Assembly (NCBI RefSeq): GCF_001277195.1
Contig: NZ_CP012268.1
Coordinates: forward strand, 3,534,001 to 3,598,000
DNA: 64,000 nt
Direction: 5' to 3'
Source of the DNA: Cronobacter muytjensii ATCC 51329
Lineage (GTDB): Bacteria > Pseudomonadota > Gammaproteobacteria > Enterobacterales > Enterobacteriaceae
Part shown: one piece after another, positions 42,375 to 51,898 of the stretch
Layout: every line of letters starts with the position of its first letter
How positions within the stretch are numbered: position 1 is the first letter of the stretch
The notes under the pieces: model-generated
The model's database searches: none
Told to the model about the DNA's origin: nothing
The model's input: only the letters and a program-made list of their open reading frames with translations
Translations under genes and position numbers: made by a program

Positions 42375-43634
42375 TTATTCGCCTTTTACACGCTCAATGT
42401 TGGCGCCCAGCGCACGCAGCTTATCTTCGATGCCTTCATAACCGCGATCGATATGATAAATACGATCCACGACCGTAGTGCCTTCCGCGATGCAGCCCGC
42501 CAGCACCAGGCTTGCGGAAGCGCGCAGATCGGTCGCCATCACCTGAGCGCCGGAGAGTTTCTCAACGCCGTGGCAGATAACGGTATTGCTTTCGATTTCC
42601 GCATGCGCGCCCATACGGATAAGCTCCGGCACGTGCATGAAACGGTTTTCAAAAATGGTCTCGGTGATAACGCCGGTTCCTTCAGCCACCAGGTTCAGCA
42701 GCGTGAACTGCGCCTGCATATCCGTCGGGAACGCCGGGTGCGGCGCGGTACGCACGTTAACGCCTTTCGGGCGTTTGCCATGCATATCAAGGCTTATCCA
42801 GTCTTCGCCGGTTTCGATATCAGCGCCCGCTTCGCGTAGTTTCGCCAGCACGGCGTCCAGCGTATCAGGACGGGTATTGCGGCACATCACTTTACCGCCG
42901 GAAATCGCTGCGGCCACCAGGAAAGTCCCGGTCTCGATGCGGTCAGGCAGCACGCGATAAACGCCGCCGCCGAGGCGCTCAACGCCTTCGATGGTGATTT
43001 TGTCTGTACCCTGACCGGTAATTTTCGCACCGAGGGTATTCAGGAAGTTCGCGGTATCGACGATTTCCGGCTCGCGCGCGGCGTTTTCGATAACGGTGGT
43101 GCCTTCAGCAAGCGTCGCGGCGGACATAATCGTCACGGTCGCGCCAACGCTCACTTTATCCATCACGATATGCGCGCCTTTCAGACGGCCCTGGACGGAT
43201 GCTTTGACATAGCCCTCTTCCAGTTTGATTTCCGCGCCCAGTTGCTCAAGACCGGTAATGTGTAAATCGACCGGACGCGCGCCGATGGCACAGCCGCCCG
43301 GCAGGGACACCTGGCCCTGGCCGAAACGCGCCACCAGCGGGCCCAGCGCCCAGATAGAGGCGCGCATGGTTTTCACCAGCTCATATGGCGCACAGAAGAT
43401 ATTCACCTGGCTTGCATCGATCCAGACGGAGCCGTTACGCTCCACTTTCATCCCGAGCTGGCTCAGCAGCTTCATGGTGGTATCGATATCTTTCAGCTTC
43501 GGTACGTTTTGAATTTCTACAGGCTCTTCAGCCAACAGGGCGGCAAAAAGGATCGGCAGGGCGGCGTTTTTCGCCCCTGAGATCGTTACTTCGCCAGAAA
43601 GGCGGCTCGGCCCCTGCACACGAAATTTATCCAT
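42375..43634 (-). CDS. murA: UDP-N-acetylglucosamine enolpyruvyl transferase MurA
   Basis: MurA catalyses the first committed step of peptidoglycan synthesis and is the fosfomycin target. The 419-residue length equals E. coli. Cys115, in LPGGCAIGARPVD, is the residue fosfomycin alkylates; Lys22-Asn23 (SGAKNAALP) bind substrate. It starts at ATG 43,634, 52 bp after ibaG, in the mla-ibaG-murA group. Confidence 0.98.
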   Translation of the reverse strand: MDKFRVQGPSRLSGEVTISGAKNAALPILFAALLAEEPVEIQNVPKLKDIDTTMKLLSQLGMKVERNGSVWIDASQVNIFCAPYELVKTMRASIWALGPLVARFGQGQVSLPGGCAIGARPVDLHITGLEQLGAEIKLEEGYVKASVQGRLKGAHIVMDKVSVGATVTIMSAATLAEGTTVIENAAREPEIVDTANFLNTLGAKITGQGTDKITIEGVERLGGGVYRVLPDRIETGTFLVAAAISGGKVMCRNTRPDTLDAVLAKLREAGADIETGEDWISLDMHGKRPKGVNVRTAPHPAFPTDMQAQFTLLNLVAEGTGVITETIFENRFMHVPELIRMGAHAEIESNTVICHGVEKLSGAQVMATDLRASASLVLAGCIAEGTTVVDRIYHIDRGYEGIEDKLRALGANIERVKGE

Positions 43635-43686
43635 CAGAACTGTTCTCTGTTATTCAATCACTTGCTGCCGGCGTAGCGCCCACAGC

Positions 43687-43944
43687 TCAAAAACCGTTGA
43701 GTTTGCGCTCGCGTTCCCATTCCTGGGGCGTAAACGTCTTGATGGAGACCGCGTGAATGCGGTTATCGGCGATGAACTCCATCAGCGGGCCATAGACCGC
43801 CTGCTGTTTTTTCACGCGGCTCATCTCGGCAAACAGCTCACCCACAGCAATGACCTGAAAGTGGCTGCCATCGCCGGAGGAGACGTGGACTTCCTGGAGA
43901 GGCAGTGCGTTCATCAGCACCGTCTGAATTTCATGATTTTCCAT
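43687..43944 (-). CDS. ibaG: BolA-family protein IbaG
   Basis: IbaG is a BolA-like protein that partners with monothiol glutaredoxins around Fe-S clusters and responds to acid. The 85-residue product has the BolA pattern VYGPLMEFIADNRIHAVSIKTFTP and conserved His/Cys-region VHVSSGDGSHFQV. It is between mlaB and murA. Called at ATG 43,944. Confidence 0.95.
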   Translation of the reverse strand: MENHEIQTVLMNALPLQEVHVSSGDGSHFQVIAVGELFAEMSRVKKQQAVYGPLMEFIADNRIHAVSIKTFTPQEWERERKLNGF

Positions 43945-44016
43945 GGGCTTTATTCATTATTCAGTGAAAACAGCCCAACATCTTAGAGCAAAGTGGCGCT
44001 GTCTTAAACAAGCAAA

Positions 44017-44047
44017 AAAGCCCCGCCGTGTAGCCGGACGGGGCTTT
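44017..44047 (-). terminator. Terminator between mlaB and ibaG
   Basis: AAAGCCCCG / CGGGGCTTT stem with a 13-base loop and TTTTTTGC on the minus strand, 22 bp after mlaB. Confidence 0.8.
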
Positions 44048-44068
44048 GTCAGTAACGTGCTGAAAATA

Positions 44069-44371
44069 TTAGTTTGTCGGGGTCGGCAGCAGGCTTTCCG
44101 GCAGGTTGTAAAGTTTCGCAAGCGTCGTCAGATTATCGCTCATGCCTTCAAGCGTCACACGACGCCCGCAGGTCTGCGCCAGCGCGACCAGTTGCACCAG
44201 CAGCGCCAGCCCGGCGGTATCGACGCGCATAAGACCGCTAAGATCGATGCATTGCAGCCCATCGGTCGCGTGATGCCGTTGCTCCCACAGGGGCGTCAGC
44301 GTTTCGCGATCCAGCGTACCGCGTAAGCGCAACTGCGCCTCATGACGTTCCCAGTGCAGTTCCGCAGACAT
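44069..44371 (-). CDS. mlaB: STAS-domain protein MlaB of the lipid asymmetry transporter
   Basis: MlaB is the small cytoplasmic STAS subunit that stabilises the MlaFEDB ABC complex. The 100-residue product shows the STAS signature IDLSGLMRVDTAGLALLV. It starts on the mlaC stop (TAATG) and the operon ends at the terminator at 44,017-44,047. Confidence 0.95.
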   Translation of the reverse strand: MSAELHWERHEAQLRLRGTLDRETLTPLWEQRHHATDGLQCIDLSGLMRVDTAGLALLVQLVALAQTCGRRVTLEGMSDNLTTLAKLYNLPESLLPTPTN

Positions 44372-45000
44372 TACTGCTTCTGATCCAGCGTTATCGGCTG
44401 ACGAGAGATAGATTTCAGCTGCTCGGTCAGGCCATCAATGCCTTTCTGGCGCAGGAGATCGCTCCACTCGTTCTGTTTGGTCGTAATCATGCTCACGCCT
44501 TCGGCGATCATGTCATACGCCTGCCAGTTGCCGGTCTGGCTGTTTTTACGCCACTGGAAATCCAGACGCACAGGCGGGCGGCCGTTCGGGTCGACGATGG
44601 TCACGCGAATCGGCAGAATATTCGCATCGCCGAGCGGCTGCTCCGGTGCTATCTGGTATGTCTGGCCGTGATACATCGCCAGCGCCTGGCCGTAAGCCTG
44701 TTTCAGGTATTCACGAAACGCGGCGAAGTAGGCTTCGCGCTGCGCCGGCGTCGCTTCTTTATAGTAGCGGCCCAGCACCAGCGCACCGGCGTATTTCACC
44801 TGCACATACGGCAACAGTTCCTGATCGACGATATCGCGCAGGTAGTTAGGGTTCTGGCGGATTTTCGGCTGTTCGTTTTTCAGGCGATCAAACGTTTTTT
44901 TCGCCGCCTCATTCATCAGTTTATACGGGTTAGACTGATCCGCCGCCGTAGCGAGCGGCGCAATCACCAGCATGGCGACCATTAAAAGACGTTTAAACAT
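44371..45000 (-). CDS. mlaC: Periplasmic phospholipid-binding protein MlaC
   Basis: MlaC shuttles phospholipids between the outer-membrane MlaA-porin complex and the inner-membrane MlaFEDB complex. The 209-residue product has a cleavable signal peptide (about 1-20, APLATAAD) and the Tol-Tol-Ttg2 domain (YVQVKYAGALVLGRYYKEATPAQREAYF). It is 15 bp after mlaD. Confidence 0.96.
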   Translation of the reverse strand: MFKRLLMVAMLVIAPLATAADQSNPYKLMNEAAKKTFDRLKNEQPKIRQNPNYLRDIVDQELLPYVQVKYAGALVLGRYYKEATPAQREAYFAAFREYLKQAYGQALAMYHGQTYQIAPEQPLGDANILPIRVTIVDPNGRPPVRLDFQWRKNSQTGNWQAYDMIAEGVSMITTKQNEWSDLLRQKGIDGLTEQLKSISRQPITLDQKQ

Positions 45001-45015
45001 ATCCGTTTCTCCTGA

Positions 45016-45567
45016 TTAGTTCGTCGCGCCGGCAGGCGGCGTCGCGTTATCCGGTTCGGCGGCAGAGCCCTGCTCACCACCCTCTTTCTGGTTGTCGCCG
45101 CTGTTGCTCTTATAGAGGAACTGGCCAATCAGATCTTCAAGCACCATGGCGGATTTCGTGTCCTGAATCGTGCCGCCATCCTTAAGGATAGTGGTTCCCA
45201 GCTCAGGATCTTCAAAACCGACGTTCAGCGCCAGATATTGCTCCCCCAGCAGACCAGACGTGCGAATCGCCAGCGAGCTGGTATCCGGGATATGATCGTA
45301 GCGCTGTTCGATATCCATCGCGACACGCGGCAGGTAAGTTTTCGGATCGAGCGTAATGTCGGAAACCCGGCCAATCACCACGCCGCCGATGCGCACCGGC
45401 GAATGCGGTTTCAGGCCGCCGATATTATCAAAGGTGGCATACAGCCGGTATGTCGGTTCGGCCCGCAGCGAGGTGACATCCGCCACTTTCAGACAGATGA
45501 ACAGCGCGGCCAGCAGCGCCACCAGCATAAAAGCGCCAACCCAAATCTCAAATTTCTTCGTTTGCAT
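45016..45567 (-). CDS. mlaD: MCE-domain subunit MlaD
   Basis: MlaD is an inner-membrane-anchored MCE protein whose hexamer forms the periplasmic channel for phospholipids. The 183-residue product has a single N-terminal helix (about 8-27) and the MCE domain with GGLKPHSPVRIGGVVIG and SGLLGEQYLALNVG. A Glu/Asn-rich tail ends it. 3 bp separate it from mlaE. Confidence 0.97.
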   Translation of the reverse strand: MQTKKFEIWVGAFMLVALLAALFICLKVADVTSLRAEPTYRLYATFDNIGGLKPHSPVRIGGVVIGRVSDITLDPKTYLPRVAMDIEQRYDHIPDTSSLAIRTSGLLGEQYLALNVGFEDPELGTTILKDGGTIQDTKSAMVLEDLIGQFLYKSNSGDNQKEGGEQGSAAEPDNATPPAGATN

Positions 45568-45570
45568 GCG

Positions 45571-46353
45571 TTAGTTCCCAAACATCAATGCGGTAAGCAC
45601 AAAATCAAGGCCGAGCACGGCCAGCGAAGCGTGCACAACGGTACGTGTAGTTGCCCGGCTAATTCCCGCCGATGTCGGGATCGCGTCGTAACCGTTAAAC
45701 AACGCAATCCAGGTCACCGTAATGGCAAACACCACGCTTTTTATCAAACAGTTAATCAGATCCATACGCCAGTCGACGGCGTCCTGCATGGCGGACCAGA
45801 AGAAGCCAGCATCGATGCCTTTCCAGTTGACGCCCACCAGCGAACCGCCCCAGACGCCCACCGCCACGAAAATAATGGTCAGCAGCGGCAGCGATATCAC
45901 GCCCGCCCAGAAGCGCGGCGAAATCACACGGCGCAGCGGGTCGACCGCCATCATCTCCATACTGGAGAGCTGTTCGGTCGCTTTCATCAGCCCGATTTCC
46001 GCGGTCAGGGCCGATCCGGCGCGGCCTGCGAACAGCAGTGCGGCCACTACCGGCCCGAGTTCGCGCAGCAGCGACAGCGCCACCAGCATCCCGAGGCTCG
46101 TTTCGGCGCTGTAGGTGGTTAACACCAGATAGCCCTGCAGCCCTAACACCATGCCGATAAACAGCCCCGAGACGATGATAATAATCATCGACAGAACGCC
46201 CACATGATAGAGCTGGCGCATCAGCAGCGGGCCGTGTTTGCGAAACTCCGGCTTGCCGACGATGGCATTGAATAACATCAGCCCGGCGCGACCGAAGGAG
46301 GCGCTGAATTTCAGTCCGCGTTGCCCCATCGACGCCAGTAAATTTAACAGCAT
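45571..46353 (-). CDS. mlaE: MlaE permease subunit
   Basis: MlaE is the integral membrane part of the Mla phospholipid ABC transporter. The 260-residue product has about five hydrophobic helices and the MlaE/YrbE family segment RAGSALTAEIGLMKATEQLSSMEMMAV. It lies between mlaF and mlaD with small gaps. Confidence 0.97.
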   Translation of the reverse strand: MLLNLLASMGQRGLKFSASFGRAGLMLFNAIVGKPEFRKHGPLLMRQLYHVGVLSMIIIIVSGLFIGMVLGLQGYLVLTTYSAETSLGMLVALSLLRELGPVVAALLFAGRAGSALTAEIGLMKATEQLSSMEMMAVDPLRRVISPRFWAGVISLPLLTIIFVAVGVWGGSLVGVNWKGIDAGFFWSAMQDAVDWRMDLINCLIKSVVFAITVTWIALFNGYDAIPTSAGISRATTRTVVHASLAVLGLDFVLTALMFGN

Positions 46354-46360
46354 GAGCAGA

Positions 46361-47176
46361 CTAACTCCCTGTTGGCGAAATCAGATCGTGGTGATAATCC
46401 CCGGCGGGATAGCGGAAAGGCACCGGCCCGTCGGCGATACCGTCGAGGAACTGACGCACGCGCGGATCGGTATTCTCTTGCAGCGCCTGCGCGCTGCCCT
46501 GCGCGACAATCCGTTTGTCGGCGACGATGTAAGCATAATCCGCAATGCTCAGGACTTCCGGCACGTCATGCGACACCACCACGCAGGTGACGCCAAGCGC
46601 GCTGTTCAGCTCGGAAATCAGCTTCACCAGCACGCCCATGGTAATCGGGTCCTGACCGACGAACGGCTCGTCAAACATAATCAGCTCCGGCTCCAGCGCA
46701 ATCGCGCGCGCCAGCGCCGCGCGGCGGGCCATACCGCCAGAGAGTTCAGACGGCATGAGTTTTGCCGCCCCGCGCAACCCCACCGCTTCGAGCTTCATCA
46801 TCACGGTACTGTGCAGCAGCGGTTCCGGCAGACGGGTATGTTCACGCAGCGGATAGGCGACGTTCTCGAATACGTTCAGATCGGTAAACAGCGCACCGGA
46901 CTGAAACAGCATGCTCATGCGTTTGCGCACTTCATAGAGGCGCGAGCGAGACATGGCGGGAATGTTTTCACCATCGAAGAGGATTTCGCCGCAGTCCGGC
47001 GCGATTTGCCCGCCAATCAGGCGCAGCAGCGTGGTTTTACCAATCCCCGACGGCCCCATAATGGCGGTCACTTTACCGCGCGGAACGGTAAGCGAGATAT
47101 TGTCAAAAATAGATCGGTTGCCGCGCGTAAAGCTCACGCCACGCACGTCAATCAATGTGTCACCGATCTGGCTCAT
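46361..47176 (-). CDS. mlaF: ATP-binding subunit MlaF
   Basis: MlaF drives the Mla transporter. The 271-residue product has Walker A GPSGIGKTT, Q-loop FQSGALF, signature LSGGMARR and Walker B IMFDEPF. The ATG at 47,176 (MSQIGDT) is preceded by a TTG that would add one residue; GGAT lies upstream. It is the first gene of mlaFEDCB, divergent from yrbG. Confidence 0.97.
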   Translation of the reverse strand: MSQIGDTLIDVRGVSFTRGNRSIFDNISLTVPRGKVTAIMGPSGIGKTTLLRLIGGQIAPDCGEILFDGENIPAMSRSRLYEVRKRMSMLFQSGALFTDLNVFENVAYPLREHTRLPEPLLHSTVMMKLEAVGLRGAAKLMPSELSGGMARRAALARAIALEPELIMFDEPFVGQDPITMGVLVKLISELNSALGVTCVVVSHDVPEVLSIADYAYIVADKRIVAQGSAQALQENTDPRVRQFLDGIADGPVPFRYPAGDYHHDLISPTGS

Positions 47177-47409
47177 CAACGCATCCTTTATCGTTCGCAG
47201 AGTTGTTCATAATGGCGCCAGTCGACACCGCAAAGGGGCTATTTTTACAGAATATCCCCGGATGAGGTTAGCGAAAGCTGGCATTTGTTTTACTTTTGGC
47301 GCGCATCTGGTCAAAATTAAGAGTTTACTTCGTTCTTTAACGATCTGTATGCGCGGCCAGCGACTCAGGCACAGTGGACCGGCGATTATACCTGAAGAAA
47401 GGACTTTGC

Positions 47410-48387
47410 ATGCTTTTAGCTACGGCGCTGTTGATTATTGGTTTGCTTTTGGTGGTATACAGCGCCGATCGTCTGGTTTTCGCCGCCTCGCTTCTCTGCC
47501 GTAGCCTTGGCGTGCCGCCGCTGTTGATTGGCATTACCGTGGTCGGTATCGGCACCTCCCTGCCCGAAATCATCGTCTCCGTCGCCGCCGCGCTGCATGG
47601 CGAAACCAGTCTCGCTGTCGGCACGGCGATAGGCTCGAATATTACCAATATTCTGCTGATAGCCGGATTAACGGCGCTGCTCCGCCCGCTCGCGGCGCAC
47701 TCGTCCATGCTGCGCCGCGAGTTGTCCGCCATGTTGCTGGTCAGCGCGCTGGCCGCGCTGGTGCTGTGGGATGGCGTGCTCGCGCGCGCTGAAGGCCTCT
47801 TTCTGTTGCTCATCGCCGCCGCGTATTTATGGTTTATCATCCGCATGGCGCGCCAGGCGGAACGTCAGGGCAACGACAGCCTGACACGCGAGCAGCTCGC
47901 CGAACTGCCGCGAGAAGGCGGTCGCTCGGTGGCGTTTCTCTGGTTAGGCGTTGCGCTAATCATTATGCCGATGGCGACGCGCATGGTGGTCGATAACGCC
48001 ACGGTGCTCGCTCACGGTTTTGCCATCAGCGAACTGACCGTCGGCCTGACCGCCATCGCTATCGGCACCAGTCTGCCGGAGCTGGCTACCGCCATTGCCG
48101 GGGCGCGCAAGGGCGAAGACGATATCGCCATCGGCAATATTATCGGCTCGAATGTTTACAATCTGGCGATCGTGCCTGGCTTGCCCGCGCTGCTGGCACC
48201 CGGACGTTTCGATTCGCTGGCGTTTACACGCGATTATGGCGTGATGCTGCTGGTCAGCGTCATTTTCGTGGTGCTGTGCTGGCGTCCTGAGCAGTATCTC
48301 GGTAAAAAAACCGGCGCCGGATTATTATGTGGGTTTATCGTTTGGATGGTGATGCTGTTCTGGGCGTCGCCGCGTCTCGTTGGATGA
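47410..48387 (+). CDS. yrbG: Calcium/sodium antiporter family protein YrbG
   Basis: YrbG belongs to the cation/Ca2+ exchanger (CaCA) family; its physiological ion is unsettled. The 325-residue product shows the two inverted alpha repeats with GIGTSLPEIIVS and AIGTSLPELATAIAGA and about ten helices. ATG 47,410 (MLLATALLI) follows AAGAAAGGACTTTGC; a longer frame upstream is not conserved. kdsD starts 15 bp after it. Confidence 0.94.
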   Translation: MLLATALLIIGLLLVVYSADRLVFAASLLCRSLGVPPLLIGITVVGIGTSLPEIIVSVAAALHGETSLAVGTAIGSNITNILLIAGLTALLRPLAAHSSMLRRELSAMLLVSALAALVLWDGVLARAEGLFLLLIAAAYLWFIIRMARQAERQGNDSLTREQLAELPREGGRSVAFLWLGVALIIMPMATRMVVDNATVLAHGFAISELTVGLTAIAIGTSLPELATAIAGARKGEDDIAIGNIIGSNVYNLAIVPGLPALLAPGRFDSLAFTRDYGVMLLVSVIFVVLCWRPEQYLGKKTGAGLLCGFIVWMVMLFWASPRLVG

Positions 48388-48402
48388 ATCGGAAGCGCAT
48401 TT

Positions 48403-49389
48403 ATGTCACAACTAGATTTACCGCCGGGTTTTGACTTTGAACAGGCAGGGAAGGATGTCCTGACCATTGAACGCGAAGGTCTGGCCCAGTTGGATCAGTA
48501 CATCAACGCCGATTTTGCACGCGCCTGCGAAAGCATGTTCTACTGCCGCGGCAAAGTCGTGGTCATGGGAATGGGCAAATCGGGCCATATCGGTAAAAAA
48601 ATGGCGGCGACGTTCGCCAGCACCGGCACGCCCTCGTTCTTTGTGCACCCGGCGGAGGCGAGCCACGGCGATTTAGGCATGGTGAGCGGGCAGGATATCG
48701 TCATTGCGATTTCCAACTCGGGCGAATCCAACGAAATTCTGGCGCTGATCCCGGTGCTTAAGCGTCTCCAGGTGCAGCTTATCTGCATTACTGGTCGTCC
48801 GGAGAGCGCGATGGCGAAAGCGGCGGATATCCACCTGTGTGTGAAAGTGCCACAGGAGGCCTGCCCGCTCGGCCTCGCGCCGACCACCAGCACCACAGCG
48901 ACGCTGGTGATGGGCGATGCGCTCGCGGTCGCGCTGCTGAAAGCGCGCGGCTTTACGCCTGAAGATTTTGCGCTCTCCCATCCGGGCGGCGCGCTTGGAC
49001 GTAAGCTGCTGCTGCGCGTCAATGACATCATGCACACCGGCGATGAAATCCCGCACGTCAGCAAAGAGGCGTCGCTGCGTGATGCGCTGCTGGAAATCAC
49101 CCGCAAGAATCTCGGCATGACGGTGATTTGCGACGACCTGATGAAAATTGAGGGTGTTTTTACCGACGGCGACCTGCGCCGCGTCTTCGATATGGGCGGC
49201 GATCTGCATCAGATGAAGATTGTCGACGTGATGACGCCGGGCGGAATTCGCGTGCGTCCGGGCACGCTCGCAGTCGATGCGCTTAACCTGATGCAGACGC
49301 GTCACATTACTTCCGTCATGGTGGCTGATGGCGACCAGTTGCGCGGTGTGATACATATGCATGATTTGCTGCGCGCAGGCGTGGTGTAA
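48403..49389 (+). CDS. kdsD: D-arabinose-5-phosphate isomerase KdsD
   Basis: KdsD converts ribulose-5-phosphate to arabinose-5-phosphate for Kdo synthesis. The 328-residue product has a SIS domain (VMGMGKSGHIGKKMAATFASTGT, ISNSGESNEIL) followed by two CBS domains (about 208-328, DIMHTGDEIP and DVMTPGGIRV). It is the first of the kdsD-kdsC-lptC-lptA-lptB run. Confidence 0.97.
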   Translation: MSQLDLPPGFDFEQAGKDVLTIEREGLAQLDQYINADFARACESMFYCRGKVVVMGMGKSGHIGKKMAATFASTGTPSFFVHPAEASHGDLGMVSGQDIVIAISNSGESNEILALIPVLKRLQVQLICITGRPESAMAKAADIHLCVKVPQEACPLGLAPTTSTTATLVMGDALAVALLKARGFTPEDFALSHPGGALGRKLLLRVNDIMHTGDEIPHVSKEASLRDALLEITRKNLGMTVICDDLMKIEGVFTDGDLRRVFDMGGDLHQMKIVDVMTPGGIRVRPGTLAVDALNLMQTRHITSVMVADGDQLRGVIHMHDLLRAGVV

Positions 49390-49404
49390 CAAAGGAAAGG
49401 TTTA

Positions 49405-49971
49405 ATGAGTAACCCTGATGGCGCCATCTCTACCTGCTATGGGCCGGTGAGCGCGCAGATCATTGAGCGGGCGGCGCAAATCCGCCTGCTGATCCTGGAT
49501 GTCGACGGCGTAATGTCCGACGGCCTCATTTACATGGGCAACAGCGGCGAAGAGCTGAAAGCCTTTAACGTGCGCGACGGTTACGGCGTACGCTGCGCGC
49601 TGACGTCCGGCATTGAGGTCGCGATTATCACCGGGCGCAAAGCGAAATTGCTTGAAGACCGCTGTGAAACGCTTGGCATTACGCATCTTTACCAGGGCCA
49701 GTCCGATAAGCTCATCGCTTACCGCCAACTGCTGGAAAAACTGGCGCTTGCTCCGGAAAATGTCGCTTATGTCGGCGATGATTTAATTGACTGGCCTGTG
49801 ATGGCGCAAGTCGGGCTGAGCGTGGCGGTAGCGGATGCGCATCCGCTGCTGACGCCGAAGGCCGATTACGTCACCCATATCCCGGGCGGCCGCGGCGCGG
49901 TGCGCGAAGTCTGCGATCTTCTGCTGCTGGCGCAGGGAAAATTAGATGAGGCCATAGGGCAATCCATATGA
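49405..49971 (+). CDS. kdsC: Kdo-8-phosphate phosphatase KdsC
   Basis: KdsC removes phosphate from Kdo-8-phosphate, releasing Kdo for LPS. The 188-residue HAD phosphatase has the nucleophile motif LILDVDGVMSDG, IITGRKAKL and VGDDLIDWPVM. Its stop overlaps the lptC start by 4 bp (ATGA). Confidence 0.97.
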   Translation: MSNPDGAISTCYGPVSAQIIERAAQIRLLILDVDGVMSDGLIYMGNSGEELKAFNVRDGYGVRCALTSGIEVAIITGRKAKLLEDRCETLGITHLYQGQSDKLIAYRQLLEKLALAPENVAYVGDDLIDWPVMAQVGLSVAVADAHPLLTPKADYVTHIPGGRGAVREVCDLLLLAQGKLDEAIGQSI

Positions 49972-50543
49972 GTAAGACCAGACGCTGGATAATCATCCTG
50001 CTGGCGCTGGCCGCGCTGGTGCTGATTGGCATTAACCTCGCCGATCAGGATGAAGGCGGCCCGCTGACAGTAAACAGCAATGAGCCGACATACCAGAGCG
50101 AGCAGTCAAACACGGTGGTTTACAGCCCGGAAGGCGCGCTGAACTATCGCTTAGTCGCACAGCACGTCGAGTATTTCTCAGAAGACGGCGTCTCCTGGTT
50201 TACACAGCCGGTGATGACCACCTTTGATACCAACAAAGTGCCGACCTGGTCGGTCAAAGCGGATCGTGCCAAACTGACCAATGACAGAATGCTCTACCTG
50301 ACCGGTCATGTGGAAGTGAACGCGCTGACGCCGGATTCGCAGTTGCGCAAAATTACGACCGACAAGGCAGAGATCAACCTGGTCACCCAGGATGTTACCT
50401 CTGATACGCTTGTCACTCTTTACGGCACCAGCTTTAATTCCAGCGGCCTGAAAATGCGCGGGAACCTTCGCAGCAAAAATGCCGAGCTGATTGAAAAGGT
50501 TAGAACCTCCTATGAAATCCAGAATAAACAAACTCAGCCTTAA
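49968..50543 (+). CDS. lptC: LPS export protein LptC
   Basis: LptC is the bitopic inner-membrane protein that takes LPS from LptB2FG to LptA. The 191-residue product has an N-terminal helix (WIIILLALAALVLIG) and the OstA-like beta-jellyroll. Its end overlaps lptA by 32 bp. Confidence 0.97.
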   Translation: MSKTRRWIIILLALAALVLIGINLADQDEGGPLTVNSNEPTYQSEQSNTVVYSPEGALNYRLVAQHVEYFSEDGVSWFTQPVMTTFDTNKVPTWSVKADRAKLTNDRMLYLTGHVEVNALTPDSQLRKITTDKAEINLVTQDVTSDTLVTLYGTSFNSSGLKMRGNLRSKNAELIEKVRTSYEIQNKQTQP

Positions 50544-51069
50544 TGTCGTACTGACCAGTACGCTGCTGGCGGCAGGCTTCCCGGCGTTCGCGCTGACGGG
50601 CGATACCGAACAGCCTATCCATATAGAATCTGACCAGCAGTCGCTGGACATGCAGGGCAACGTGGTGACGTTTACCGGCAATGTCGTGGTGACGCAGGGC
50701 ACGATTAAAATCAACGCTGACAAAGTCGTCGTCACGCGCCCTGGCGGTGAGAAAGGCAAAGAGGTGATTGACGGTTACGGTAATCCTGCCACTTTCTACC
50801 AGATGCAGGACAACGGCAAACCGGTTAAAGGCCATGCCTCAACGATGCACTACGAGCTGCAAAACGATTTCGTCGTGCTGACCGGCAACGCCTACCTTGA
50901 GCAGCTCGACAGCAATATCAAAGGCGACAAAATCACCTATCTCGTGAAAGAGCAGAAAATGCAGGCGTTCAGCGAGAAAGGCAAACGCGTGACCACCGTA
51001 CTGGTGCCGTCGCAGCTGCAGAATAAAGACAACGCCGCTCAGGCGCCGAATCAGAACAAGAGCAACTAA
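50512..51069 (+). CDS. lptA: Periplasmic LPS bridge protein LptA
   Basis: LptA builds the periplasmic bridge that carries LPS to LptDE. The 185-residue product has a signal peptide cleaved around AFA-LTGD, then the OstA fold (QPIHIESDQQSLDMQGNVV, TGNAYLEQLDSNIKGD). ATG 50,512 (MKSRINKLSL) matches the family and lies inside the lptC end. Confidence 0.97.
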   Translation: MKSRINKLSLNVVLTSTLLAAGFPAFALTGDTEQPIHIESDQQSLDMQGNVVTFTGNVVVTQGTIKINADKVVVTRPGGEKGKEVIDGYGNPATFYQMQDNGKPVKGHASTMHYELQNDFVVLTGNAYLEQLDSNIKGDKITYLVKEQKMQAFSEKGKRVTTVLVPSQLQNKDNAAQAPNQNKSN

Positions 51070-51075
51070 ACCCTT

Positions 51076-51801
51076 ATGGCAACACTCATTGCGAAACACC
51101 TGGCGAAAGCCTACAAGGGCCGCCGCGTAGTGGAAGATGTCAGCCTGACGGTGAACTCAGGCGAGATTGTCGGCCTGCTTGGCCCGAACGGCGCGGGTAA
51201 AACCACCACGTTCTACATGGTCGTGGGCATTGTGCCGCGCGACGCCGGCAACATCATTATTGATGACGAAGATATCAGCTTGCTGCCGCTGCACGCCCGC
51301 GCGCGTCGCGGCATCGGTTATCTGCCGCAGGAGGCGTCCATTTTCCGCCGTCTGAGCGTCTACGACAACCTGATGGCCGTTCTGCAAATTCGCGACGATC
51401 TCAGCGCCGAGCAGCGCGAAGATCGTGCCAAAGAGCTGATGGAAGAGTTCCATATCGACCATCTGCGCGACAGCCTCGGCCAGTCGCTCTCCGGCGGCGA
51501 ACGCCGTCGCGTGGAGATTGCCCGCGCGCTGGCGGCGAACCCGAAATTCATCCTGCTTGACGAACCCTTTGCGGGCGTCGACCCGATTTCGGTTATCGAT
51601 ATCAAACGTATCATTGAGCATCTGCGCGACAGCGGCCTTGGCGTGCTTATCACCGACCATAACGTGCGTGAAACGCTGGCGGTGTGCGAGCGCGCCTATA
51701 TCGTCAGCCAGGGGCACCTTATCGCCCACGGCACGCCCGACGATATTCTGCAGGATGAACAGGTTAAACGCGTATATCTTGGGGAAGAGTTCAGACTCTG
51801 A
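51076..51801 (+). CDS. lptB: LPS transporter ATPase LptB
   Basis: LptB powers LPS extraction from the inner membrane with LptFG. The 241-residue product has Walker A GPNGAGKTT, LSGGERRR signature and LLDEPFAGVDP Walker B. It follows lptA by 6 bp. rpoN starts 97 bp later. Confidence 0.98.
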   Translation: MATLIAKHLAKAYKGRRVVEDVSLTVNSGEIVGLLGPNGAGKTTTFYMVVGIVPRDAGNIIIDDEDISLLPLHARARRGIGYLPQEASIFRRLSVYDNLMAVLQIRDDLSAEQREDRAKELMEEFHIDHLRDSLGQSLSGGERRRVEIARALAANPKFILLDEPFAGVDPISVIDIKRIIEHLRDSGLGVLITDHNVRETLAVCERAYIVSQGHLIAHGTPDDILQDEQVKRVYLGEEFRL

Positions 51802-51898
51802 TAGGGTAGAGCAACAGGCAGAAACGGCGCGCCACCCAGCGCGCCCCGCCGCGACAGGTCTTATTTGACGTTTACACCTGAGGATTTTTGCTCTGAAT